From: Rhodospirillaceae bacterium
GTDB lineage: Bacteria > Pseudomonadota > Alphaproteobacteria > DSM-16000 > Inquilinaceae
Direction: 5' to 3'
DNA: 29,569 nt
Assembly (NCBI GenBank): GCA_020638595.1
Contig: JACKIG010000002.1
Location: 1 to 29,569, forward strand
Part shown: piece after piece, positions 1 to 8,221 of the stretch
How positions within the stretch are numbered: position 1 is the first letter of the stretch
Layout of the letters: each line of letters begins with the position of its first letter
Notes under the pieces: generated by a model
The model's input: only the letters and a program-made list of their open reading frames with translations
Database searches by the model: none
What the model was told of the DNA's origin: nothing
Program-made: the position numbers and the translations under genes

Positions 1-963
1 TCCGCCGGCACCGCCATAGCCGGCTCGATCGTCATGGCCCGCGCCCTCGCCCCGATCGAGCAGGTGTTCGGCGCCTGGCGCAACATCGTGCAGGCCCGCC
101 AGGCCTGGCAGAGGCTGCAAGGCTTCCTGTCGCGCCAGGGCATGGGCCGTTCGGACCGCGCGCTGCCGCGCCCGACCGGGCGAATTGCGGTGGAACAGCT
201 GAGCTTCGCGTTTCCGGGGCAGGCCCGGCCCAGCATCCGCGGCATGAGCTTCGCGCTCGCGCCGGGCGAGGTTCTGGCCGTGATCGGCCCGTCGGCGGCG
301 GGCAAGTCGACCCTGATCCGCCTGCTGACCGGCACGCTCCAGCCCAGCGCCGGCGCCGTGCGCCTCGACGGCGCGGACGTGTTTCGCTGGCAACGCAGCG
401 ACTTCGGCCGCCATGTCGGCTATCTGCCGCAAGAGGTCTGTTTGTTCGACGGCACCGTGTTCGAAAACATCGCCCGCATGGGCGAGGCGCGTCCGGACGA
501 CGTCTATGAGGCCGCCCGTCTGGCCGGCTGTCACGACATGATCCTGCGCCTGCCCCAGGGCTATGACACCCGGATCGGCGACGACGGCCAGCACCTGTCG
601 GGCGGGCAGAAGCAGATGGTCGGGCTGGCGCGGGCCATGTTCGGCCAGCCGGTGTTCGTCGTGCTGGACGAGCCCAACAGCAATCTGGACGGCGACGCCG
701 AACTGGACCTGATGCGGGCGGTCCGGCGCCTGTCGGACCGCGGCACGACGGTGGTGCTGGTTTCGCACGGGCCCCGCCTGGTGCAGGCCTGCGACACCGT
801 CCTGGTGATGCGCGAGGGGGCGGTTTCGCTGCTGGGCCCGCGGGACGACGTCCTCGCCAGCCTGCGGCAACGGAATGCTCCGAACACGCCCGCGGTTGCC
901 CCCGTCCCCTCTGTCGCCGCCGTTCCCGAACCCTCCGGCAAACTGATGCAGGCCCACGCATGA
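1..963 (+). CDS. Type I secretion ABC transporter ATPase/permease, PrtD-like (5' partial)
   Basis: The reading frame is open from base 1, so the gene starts upstream. The first visible codons (AGTAIAGSIVMARALAPIEQ) are the end of the transmembrane domain of PrtD/AprD-type exporters, and the internal ATG at 34 is not the real start. The nucleotide-binding domain follows, with Walker A GPSAAGKST (nt 286-312), Q-loop YLPQE, signature LSGGQ (nt 595-609), Walker B VFVVLDEPNSNLD and the H-loop histidine in LVSHGPRL. The family works as an inner-membrane homodimer that powers one-step export of proteins carrying an uncleaved C-terminal signal. The stop overlaps the adaptor start by four bases (ATGA), a translationally coupled operon. 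The likely cargo in the window is the RTX protease at 11026-13539. The C-terminal tail after the domain is Pro/Ala-rich. Family assignment is firm; the substrate is inferred. Confidence 0.93.
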   Translation, partial: SAGTAIAGSIVMARALAPIEQVFGAWRNIVQARQAWQRLQGFLSRQGMGRSDRALPRPTGRIAVEQLSFAFPGQARPSIRGMSFALAPGEVLAVIGPSAAGKSTLIRLLTGTLQPSAGAVRLDGADVFRWQRSDFGRHVGYLPQEVCLFDGTVFENIARMGEARPDDVYEAARLAGCHDMILRLPQGYDTRIGDDGQHLSGGQKQMVGLARAMFGQPVFVVLDEPNSNLDGDAELDLMRAVRRLSDRGTTVVLVSHGPRLVQACDTVLVMREGAVSLLGPRDDVLASLRQRNAPNTPAVAPVPSVAAVPEPSGKLMQAHA

Positions 964-2321
964 CGAATATCGCTTCTCCGGTCCGCCCCCTGGCATTGCC
1001 GCTGCCTCAGACCCTGCCCCACGATCCGCTGCCCGAGCGTCCCGAGGCACGGGGGGCCGTCCGGCTCGGAGCGCTGGTGCTGCTGGCCTTTCTCCTTGCC
1101 CTGGCCTCCTGGTCGTACTGGGCACCCTTGACCGAGGCCGCGATGGCCGATGGCGAAATCCGGGCAGAAGGCCAGCGCCGCACCCTGAGCCATCTGGAAG
1201 GCGGCATCATCGCGCGCATTCATGTGCGCGAGGGCGACCGGGTGCGGGCCGGGCAAACGCTGATCACCCTCGGCGACACCGGCGCCCTCGCCGACGCGGA
1301 CGCGCTGCGGCACGAACGCTGGGCGTTGCTGGCGCAGGCGGCGCGGCTGGAGGCCGAGGAACGGGATCGGGCGGCGGTCGTCTTTCCGGCCGCCCTGCTC
1401 GCCCGGACCGATTCCGTCTCGCGCGAGGCGGTGGCCGGCCAGCGGCGCCTGTTCGCCATCCGGCGCGAAAACCTGCAGAACCAGCGGGCTCTGTTCGAAG
1501 CGCGCATCACCCAGCACCGCGCCAGCATCGACGCGCTGAACGGCGGTATCGACGCCCAACGCATCCAGCTCTCGCTGCTGGAGCAGGAAGAGAAGGCCGC
1601 GAGCCACCTGCTGAATCAGGGATTGCAGCGGATGCCGGCGGTGCTGGCCCTGCGCCGTTCCATCGCCATGACCCGGGGCGGCATCGCGTCGGATACGGGC
1701 AATATCGCGCGCGAGGCCGCTTCCATCGGCGAGATCGAGCAAACCCTGCGCCAGATCGATTCCGATTTCCGCCAGTTGGCCGCCGAGGATCGCCAGCGGG
1801 TCGACGCCAAACTGGCCCAAAATGCGGAGCGGCTGCGGGCGGCGGAAGACGTGCTGGCCCGCCGGGAACTGCGCGCGCCGGAGGCGGGGCGGGTGTTCGA
1901 CCTGCGCTATGTCACCGAAGGGTCCGTCATCGAACGCGGCGCGCCGATCCTCGACATCGTGCCCGCGGGCGACCGGCTCGTCGCCGAGGTGAAGGTGCAG
2001 CCGACCGATATCGAAATGGTCCATGGCGGCCTGACGGCCCAGGTGCGCCTGACCGGCCTGGTCCAACGCAACGCCCCCTATCTGGAAGGGCGGGTGAGTT
2101 TCGTCGCCGCCGACGTCACCCAGCCGAACCGCGGCGCCGGCGCCAGTTATTACCGCGCCCAGGTGACGTTGGACCCGGAAAGCCTGAAACGCCTGGACGG
2201 CGTGGACCTGGTGGCGGGCATGCCCGTGCAGGTCATGATCAAGACCGGCGAGCGCTCCATGTTCGACTATCTCTCCCGCCCCCTGGTCAACAGCTTCAAC
2301 CGGGCGTTCCACGAACCCTGA
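960..2321 (+). CDS. HlyD-family type I secretion periplasmic adaptor (PrtE-like)
   Basis: This 453-residue protein is the membrane-fusion subunit linking the ABC exporter to an outer-membrane TolC-type channel. A Pro-rich cytoplasmic N-terminus is followed by one transmembrane helix (about residues 35-53) and the first lipoyl-like half (LSHLEGGIIARIHVREGD). A long helical hairpin with many Arg/Glu/Ala heptads spans about 110-300. The second lipoyl half (LRAPEAGRVFDL) and a beta-barrel domain come next, and the C-terminus NSFNRAFHEP is typical of the family. Length matches the usual 430-460 residues. ATG at 960 overlaps the ATPase stop. No TolC/PrtF-type outer-membrane gene lies downstream, so that component must be upstream of the window or elsewhere. 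Assignment is confident. Confidence 0.93.
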   Translation: MTNIASPVRPLALPLPQTLPHDPLPERPEARGAVRLGALVLLAFLLALASWSYWAPLTEAAMADGEIRAEGQRRTLSHLEGGIIARIHVREGDRVRAGQTLITLGDTGALADADALRHERWALLAQAARLEAEERDRAAVVFPAALLARTDSVSREAVAGQRRLFAIRRENLQNQRALFEARITQHRASIDALNGGIDAQRIQLSLLEQEEKAASHLLNQGLQRMPAVLALRRSIAMTRGGIASDTGNIAREAASIGEIEQTLRQIDSDFRQLAAEDRQRVDAKLAQNAERLRAAEDVLARRELRAPEAGRVFDLRYVTEGSVIERGAPILDIVPAGDRLVAEVKVQPTDIEMVHGGLTAQVRLTGLVQRNAPYLEGRVSFVAADVTQPNRGAGASYYRAQVTLDPESLKRLDGVDLVAGMPVQVMIKTGERSMFDYLSRPLVNSFNRAFHEP

Positions 2322-2708
2322 GCCGTGCGGCCGAGCCGGCCCGCGACCTTGCAGCGGCGACACCCGCTCGCCAGACATGCGCCTCGCGATTTTTGGCACA
2401 AGCGTCGCGATGGAGCGCATTTCCTTAGGCGGTGCACAATGACGGGGGTTTTTGACGGGCGCCACCATCGCCGGCCGCGCCCTTGCGGAGCAATGGAAAC
2501 GGCCAAAATCGCCGCCACTGCCTCCGGTTTATCCCTATCGCCGCTTCGCTACCAGTCTCCGCCTCACTGTTAGCAACTGCGACACCCGGAATGCGTATCT
2601 GCGCGCACTTTGTTCCGGCAATTTATCTATACAATTATATGGTTTACCGATCCGATAGGTATCAATACATATGTACGGAGGTCGAAATTTGTATACGGGT
2701 CCCGGTCA
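2322..2708 (+). promoter_or_regulatory. Long leader region upstream of giant repeat gene p1
   Basis: No convincing gene lies in this stretch. Base composition falls sharply from about 2570 onward, with AT-rich tracts around 2610-2670 that could hold a promoter (TTGTTC at 2610 and TATATG at 2636, spacing somewhat long). A strong ribosome-binding-like GGAGG at 2677-2681 sits seven bases before a TTG at 2689. That TTG, and an ATG at 2671 in the same frame, open only a short reading frame that ends at TGA 2764-2766, inside the p1 signal-peptide region. This could be a leader peptide or the trace of a frameshift. Confidence 0.4.
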
Positions 2709-5700
2709 TTGCCTCATATCGCATACGGTATTCCATTACCTCACCAAATACCAGGTCAAAGACTGAGAAACTCCATCTCATTGGCGGCGATGATTGCGTC
2801 CATGGCTGCGCTCCTGCCGGACCGGGCATCGGCGGCGCTCGCGACGGCGGAATTGGATCTGGGCGCCCCCCTGGCGGTCGCCTCGGCCGCTATTGGCGGC
2901 GTGGAGGATCAACGGAACGACGACACGGTTGTGGCGACGGTCATCGGCAGCACGGTCCGGGTGACCGCAACCGCCCCGGGCGCGGTCACCTTGGAGTCCG
3001 TAACCGGTGCGCTCTCGGACAACACCCTATCCGCCAGTGCCAGCGCCAACGCCGCCGAAGCCTCCACCACCCTGAGCGTGTCGCCGACGACCGCCGACGA
3101 CACCGTGGCCCTCGCCATTCTTCAGCGCACCACACCGGCGGGCGGTTCGACGGCCACCAGCGCCGGCAATCGCGGCCAGATCCTCGTGGAGGGGGCCGCG
3201 CCCGCAGTCGATGAAGTGACCGTCACCGGTGCCGTATCGGCGGACAACAACGATGTCATCGCAACGGCCACCGGCAATGTCGCGGCCGCCGCGATTGCCG
3301 TCACCGGTGGCGTCAGCCTGGCCGGAACCGGCCTCGCCGGCACCGTTGCACTGGACCAAACCCTTTCCGCCCTGCCGGATTCCACCGCCGCCGCGGACCT
3401 GCTGATCGTGGCCGGCCAGCAAGCCGGCGCTGCCGTCACCGCCGCATCGACCGACGACGCCGTGACCGTGACCCTGCAATCGGTCGGCGGAGCCACGGCA
3501 ACCCTGAGCGAGAGCGGCATCGTTTCGCTCGCCACCGGAAACGACTATACCGCCAGCCTGAGCGTGATCGACGGTTCGCCCGATACGGTGGGGGCCTCGG
3601 CGGCGTTGAGCGCGCTGGGCGACCAGTCGGGCGCGGTGTCGGCGACGACGGCGAACGCCACCCTTGCGCTCAATACCGGGCTGGACAGCGCCGGGAACAC
3701 GACGGGCAATACCGGCGGCTCGACGCTGAGCGTCGCCGCGAACACCCAGGGCGCCACCGCCCATGGCAGTGACAGCACCCAAACCCTGTCGGTGCAGGCA
3801 AACAGGCTGGCGGGCGACGCGACCAACGCATCCCTGACGGATGGCGACACCGTCGCGGACGGGATTCAGTTGCTGGCGACCGCGGACCTGGTGGTGGTCA
3901 GCACCCAAATCCAGCGCGCCACCGTCCTGGCGGACGGTTCCGGCAACGGGATTGCGGCCAATGTCGCAGACGAAGACGGAACGGTTTCGTCCACGACCGT
4001 CAGCGTGACGGACAACACCCAAAGCGCCTCGGCCCTGGGCGCCGATACGACCAACACGCTGAGCCTCACCGGCAATGGCGTGGATGCCACCGGCGCCGTC
4101 GCCGCCGTTCAATCCGGCCAGGCGCCGGTCAGTGCCGTGACGGGCGCCTCGACCATCACCCTGTTCGCCGGCAGCAGCGTTGACGGCAGCACCCTGACCG
4201 TGAGCCGCAACGCTCAGCTTTCCACCGCAACCGGTGCCCGATCCACCAACACGTTGGCCCTGACCGATACGGCCACTGCGATCACGATTGCCGACCATGC
4301 CGGTGGCGTGTCCATCGGTCCGAACGGCACCCTGCCCATCGTCGCGGCCGGTTATGCGCTGGCGAACGCGCAGGAGAATGGCAGCGGCGCGAACGTCACG
4401 GCCAACACGGTCGACAGCATCATCCGGACCACGATCGCCGGTGACGCCGGCGCCTCGACCGTCTCCGTGAGCGACAACGCGGTCGTAGCGACGGCGTCGG
4501 GAACGGAAACGCTGAACACGGCGACCCTGGCGTTTCGCAATGCGGCGATCAACGGGGCCGCGTCTCTGGCCGTGGGCGCATCCCGCCAGCAACAACAGGG
4601 CGATGTGTCGTCCGCCGTCACCGGAGAGGCCGGCACGGGCCTTGCCATTCTGACAGCGATCGATGGGAGCGTATCGGACTCTACCATCGTCACGGAAAAC
4701 AACCGGCTGGAAGCCACCAGCATTGGCAACAACGCCCTCGGAAACACCGTGACCATAGAGGCAAGCCGCATCGAGACCACCGCGGCGGGCGGCGTTTCCA
4801 TCGAAGGCGCCGCGGAATTTAACAATCTCACGCCGCTGGACCAGACGCCCTCCGATGTTCTTTTGTTCGAGATCACCTCGAAACCGCCGGGCGGCGTCAC
4901 CTATGCGGTCGATATTTATTATTCGGATTTGGGGACGACGATCGCCCAGGGCGACCCGCGCAATCCCTTTCCGTTCGCGATCATCATCGAAACCGATGGC
5001 ACCATGTATCCCAGCGCAAAGGTGGGCAGCGGGAAGTATCAGGTCTACGCGACGGCGACGGATACGCAATACGGGGATTACACCCCCAACGACACCTTCG
5101 TTCCCGCCGCATTGTCGTCGCCCTTCACCCTGGCCGATACGTATGTCTATGAATTCGCGGGCCAGTTGCGGGCGGTTCTGCCCGACGTGGCCGCGGCGGC
5201 CGCCTCGGGACCGTATATCCCGCTCTACACCGTCGGGACCGATGCGGATGGCAATCTTGCGGTGTCGTCCTTCCAGTATTCCGCCAATGCCACGACCCGT
5301 GCGCGGCTGACCGACGATGCGGATGCGCCAACCACGTCGGCGACGATCAAGATCGGCACCGTGACCGCCGGATCGTCGCTTTCCGACAGCACGGTCATGG
5401 CCGACCGGAACGTCTTGCGGGCCGCCGCCACGACCAACAACGCCATCAACGCCGAAACCGTCACTGTCGCCACGGTGTTGGCGGCGCCGGTGACCCTCTT
5501 GAACGCGCAGCAGGCCGTCTGGGGCGCCGCTCAAGCGTCCATCGGCGTCGCCGGGACGGGAACGCCTGCCGTGAATGCGGGCGGCGTGGTCATCCAATGG
5601 GAAGGCCCGATCGACGGCAGTTCGCTCTCGGTCTCGCAGAATGCGACGACGGGTGCGGCCAAGACGAATGTCGCGGACAACACGATCCGGGTTTCCGCCA

Positions 5701-8030
5701 ACACGCTGGAGCATTCCATTGCGACGGACGGGGCCATGGTTGCCCGGTCTCCCAACCTGTCGAGCCAGGCCGACATCTCGTTCCTGAACTGGCAGATGTC
5801 CGGCAACGATGCACAAAGCACGGTTTTCGGCAGTTTCGCCATCCTGCAACAGAACGACCCCGCGGTATCGGGGGCCAGCCTTGCGGTGATCGGCAACGCC
5901 CAATCCGCATTGGCACTGGGGAATGGCGCCCAAAACAGCGTCACGCTGGAGGCCTCCGCCTTCGCCTCTGCCAGCAGCGCCCTTGTTTCGGAACAGACAT
6001 CGACGGGCAATGCCACCGCGGGCTCGGATGCGACCGTCTTTGCCTCGGCGGCCATGTCCGGTTCGACGCTGGCGCTGAACGGCAACACAAACCAGAGCGT
6101 TGCGGTTGCCAACGAAGCCCTCAACGCCGTCACGCTGACAGCGGCCAACGCGCTTCCGGCGCAGAGCCTGCCAGCCAATGGCATTCTGAATGGCGGCGCC
6201 ACCGTCAGCGCCGACCATGTGCTCGCATCCGATCAGACGGTGATCGGCTTCGGACCCGGCACCGCGGCAAGCGCAACGACGACGGTCTATAACGGCGACG
6301 CGACCGATGCCACGGCCGGTCCGATTATCCGCAGCACCGTTGCCATGAACGGAAACGCCACGCTGGCGCAGGCCGGATCGAACGCGGCGACCAACAGCAT
6401 GGCCCTGAATGCGGATCGCTCGGGCGCAACCGCGGTGCTGGACAACACGCAGAGCAACAGCCAGCCGACAGCGGCGACGACGGTTGTATCGGTGTCGCTG
6501 GACCAGGGCACCACGGCGGCCATCACCCTGCTGGACGTCGCGATCGCGACAGTGGAGGGCAACAGCGCGACGGCCGATGCCACCGGCAATTCCAGCACCA
6601 GCACGATTGCGGTGACGGGCACGAACGTGGACGCGGGCCTTGCCAACACGGATGCCACTCTGGACACAAGCGTCGGTGCGAATGCGGACGGCGCCTATCT
6701 GCTGGGCAACACGGTTGCAAACTCCGGAGCCGTGGTCGCGGATAGCAGCGCATCCGGCTATCGGGTCGCGTTGCAGACCGACCTGGTGGGGGCCGCGAAC
6801 GGCACGGTGCGTTTGTCCTCGAACAGCAGCGCGTCCTCCGCCACCGCCAACAAGACGGCGAGCGCGCTGACCATCGGCGGCGACGGCACGGCGAACCTGG
6901 GGTCTTCGGCCGGGCTGGTCACCGTCCAGTCCGCCGGCGGCACGGTCGGGGCGACCGGGGGCATGACGGCCGCGGCCGTCGTCTCCGGCAGCGCGGGGGG
7001 TGCAATCGGTTCGTCGCTGTCGGTCGATGGCAACACCAGCGGCGCCAGAGCGTCGGGCAATGTGACGACCGCCGGCCTCACGGTCGACGCCGCGAACACC
7101 ACCGCGGGCGCCGGCATTGCCGGGACCGTCGATGCCCTTGCCGGGACCGTGAACGCCGGCTTCGGCCTGGCGACAGCGCAGGACAACGCCGCGGCAATCG
7201 CCTCGGCCAACACCGCCAACACGTTCAGCCTGTCGGCGAGCGGCACGGATGTTGCCGGGGTCGATACCGCGCGGCTCTCGCTCTCCGGCAACGCGGTCAG
7301 CGCGTATGGCACGGCCAACATCGCGGCCAATACGGTGTCGCTCGGCAGCGCCGATGCCGGCACGTTCGACGCCTCCGCCGCGCTGTACAACCGCCAGGAC
7401 AATTTCGGCGCCGTGACGGTCTCCGCCGCCGGTGGCTTCGCGCTCAATGTGGACACCGGCGCGGCCGGGTCCGCGCTGAACGCCAGCACGGCCGACCTGA
7501 CCGGCAACAGCCTGCTCGCCCTGGCTCGCGGCAACCTGGCCAGCAACGGGCTGGCGGTTGCGGCCATCGCGGTGACGGCGGGCCCGGGGGCGGCCAGCTA
7601 TACCGGCAGCACCGGCACGCTTGCCACGACGTTCGGCCTGCTGAGCGACCAGGCAAATGCCGAGGCTATCGTGGCCAGCGGCACCGGCGTCCGCTACACG
7701 GTCGCGCTGAACGGCACGTCGGGTACCGGCACCGGCGCAAATGCCAGCACGGTGGCGTTGAACGGCAACAGCGTGACGTCGGCGGCGTATGGCAACATCG
7801 CCACCAACGCCCTGACGCTCGCCTCACGGAACGACACGCCAGACGATGCCTCCGCCATGATCGCCGGTCGGCAATCGAATGCGGGCGGTGTGGCGGCGAG
7901 CGTGACCGACGGCTTTGCCGGGGCAACCGTGAACGGTGCGGCGACGAATGCGACCGTGTCGGTGAGCGGCAACCGCTTTGCCGCCAACGCGGTCGGCAAT
8001 TTCACCGCCAGCACCATGACCCGCCACTGA
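2709..8030 (+). CDS. Giant exported repeat protein p1 (predicted beta-solenoid, Asn/Ala/Thr/Ser-rich)
   Basis: The protein is about 1,770 residues and is the first of three full-length paralogues in the window. The N-terminus has a Sec-type signal (hydrophobic SISLAAMIASMAALLP, then cleavage near RASA/ALA), followed by a degenerate repeat throughout: S-x-L-x-V-x-x-N-x3-A-x-A-x-G-N-x-A-x-N-x-L, alternating with L-x-N-x-Q-x-N turns. Small and polar residues dominate and I saw no cysteine. This regular inside/outside pattern suggests a beta-solenoid, with the Asn/Gln ladders known from adhesins and amyloid-like surface proteins. A non-repetitive, aromatic-rich domain interrupts the repeats at about nt 4817-5335. 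The last 340 residues match p2 closely and end STMTRH. There is no autotransporter barrel and no RTX motif. The start is uncertain: TTG 2709 is the best canonical codon covering the signal peptide, but it lacks a good ribosome-binding site. The frame is also open upstream to TTG 2610; ATG 2790 would truncate the signal. Function is unknown; surface or matrix role inferred. Confidence 0.8.
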   Translation: MPHIAYGIPLPHQIPGQRLRNSISLAAMIASMAALLPDRASAALATAELDLGAPLAVASAAIGGVEDQRNDDTVVATVIGSTVRVTATAPGAVTLESVTGALSDNTLSASASANAAEASTTLSVSPTTADDTVALAILQRTTPAGGSTATSAGNRGQILVEGAAPAVDEVTVTGAVSADNNDVIATATGNVAAAAIAVTGGVSLAGTGLAGTVALDQTLSALPDSTAAADLLIVAGQQAGAAVTAASTDDAVTVTLQSVGGATATLSESGIVSLATGNDYTASLSVIDGSPDTVGASAALSALGDQSGAVSATTANATLALNTGLDSAGNTTGNTGGSTLSVAANTQGATAHGSDSTQTLSVQANRLAGDATNASLTDGDTVADGIQLLATADLVVVSTQIQRATVLADGSGNGIAANVADEDGTVSSTTVSVTDNTQSASALGADTTNTLSLTGNGVDATGAVAAVQSGQAPVSAVTGASTITLFAGSSVDGSTLTVSRNAQLSTATGARSTNTLALTDTATAITIADHAGGVSIGPNGTLPIVAAGYALANAQENGSGANVTANTVDSIIRTTIAGDAGASTVSVSDNAVVATASGTETLNTATLAFRNAAINGAASLAVGASRQQQQGDVSSAVTGEAGTGLAILTAIDGSVSDSTIVTENNRLEATSIGNNALGNTVTIEASRIETTAAGGVSIEGAAEFNNLTPLDQTPSDVLLFEITSKPPGGVTYAVDIYYSDLGTTIAQGDPRNPFPFAIIIETDGTMYPSAKVGSGKYQVYATATDTQYGDYTPNDTFVPAALSSPFTLADTYVYEFAGQLRAVLPDVAAAAASGPYIPLYTVGTDADGNLAVSSFQYSANATTRARLTDDADAPTTSATIKIGTVTAGSSLSDSTVMADRNVLRAAATTNNAINAETVTVATVLAAPVTLLNAQQAVWGAAQASIGVAGTGTPAVNAGGVVIQWEGPIDGSSLSVSQNATTGAAKTNVADNTIRVSANTLEHSIATDGAMVARSPNLSSQADISFLNWQMSGNDAQSTVFGSFAILQQNDPAVSGASLAVIGNAQSALALGNGAQNSVTLEASAFASASSALVSEQTSTGNATAGSDATVFASAAMSGSTLALNGNTNQSVAVANEALNAVTLTAANALPAQSLPANGILNGGATVSADHVLASDQTVIGFGPGTAASATTTVYNGDATDATAGPIIRSTVAMNGNATLAQAGSNAATNSMALNADRSGATAVLDNTQSNSQPTAATTVVSVSLDQGTTAAITLLDVAIATVEGNSATADATGNSSTSTIAVTGTNVDAGLANTDATLDTSVGANADGAYLLGNTVANSGAVVADSSASGYRVALQTDLVGAANGTVRLSSNSSASSATANKTASALTIGGDGTANLGSSAGLVTVQSAGGTVGATGGMTAAAVVSGSAGGAIGSSLSVDGNTSGARASGNVTTAGLTVDAANTTAGAGIAGTVDALAGTVNAGFGLATAQDNAAAIASANTANTFSLSASGTDVAGVDTARLSLSGNAVSAYGTANIAANTVSLGSADAGTFDASAALYNRQDNFGAVTVSAAGGFALNVDTGAAGSALNASTADLTGNSLLALARGNLASNGLAVAAIAVTAGPGAASYTGSTGTLATTFGLLSDQANAEAIVASGTGVRYTVALNGTSGTGTGANASTVALNGNSVTSAAYGNIATNALTLASRNDTPDDASAMIAGRQSNAGGVAASVTDGFAGATVNGAATNATVSVSGNRFAANAVGNFTASTMTRH
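4817..5335 (+). other. Non-repeat domain inserted in p1
   Basis: About 170 residues with composition unlike the flanking repeats: Tyr, Phe, Pro and Lys are common (for example VTYAVDIYYSDLG, SGKYQVYATATDTQYGDY, DTYVYEFAGQLRAVLPD). Repeats resume at about TSATIKIGTVTAGSSLSDS. p2 has no such segment here, and p3 carries a different insert one repeat further on. It probably forms a globular, beta-rich domain projecting from the solenoid. I do not recognise the family. Confidence 0.55.
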
Positions 8031-8146
8031 TCGCCCCGGGGCGCCGGACCGGGAAACGGCGTCAAAGACATGGTGACCGCTGCGGAGCCCGTCGCCCTGC
8101 CCCGATCCGCCCCGTTCCTCCCGTTGCGCCTGATCCCAATCAGAGG

Positions 8147-8180
8147 CCGGGCGTCCAGCGTCTTTCCGGTAGACGGCCGG
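8147..8180. terminator. Possible bidirectional hairpin between convergent p1 and kinase genes
   Basis: CCGGGCGTC (8147-8155) and GACGGCCGG (8172-8180) pair with one mismatch over nine bases, in the 191-base gap between the two converging stop codons. No T-run follows on either strand, so this is only a candidate. Confidence 0.25.
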
Positions 8181-8221
8181 GTCGATGAGCAGGGCGTGAA
8201 CCCGCAATTGTCCGTGAGCGG

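Noticed and set aside
561..2468. Long minus-strand reading frame opposite the exporter genes
   Set aside because: It is antisense to two clearly conserved genes. Its product is His/Gln/Arg-rich with no domain, a typical shadow in high-GC DNA.
3027..6218. 1,063-codon minus-strand frame opposite p1
   Set aside because: It arises from the biased codons of the p1 repeat; the product is Arg/Gly-rich without signal, motif or start context.
2709..8030. p1 as a type I secreted RTX protein of the adjacent exporter
   Set aside because: It has a Sec-type signal peptide, no GGxGxD nonapeptides and a basic C-terminus (STMTRH), unlike type I cargo.
2691..8030. DNA repeats of p1 as a CRISPR or satellite array
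   Set aside because: The repetition is at the protein level with heavily diverged codons in one continuous frame; there are no uniform repeats or spacers.
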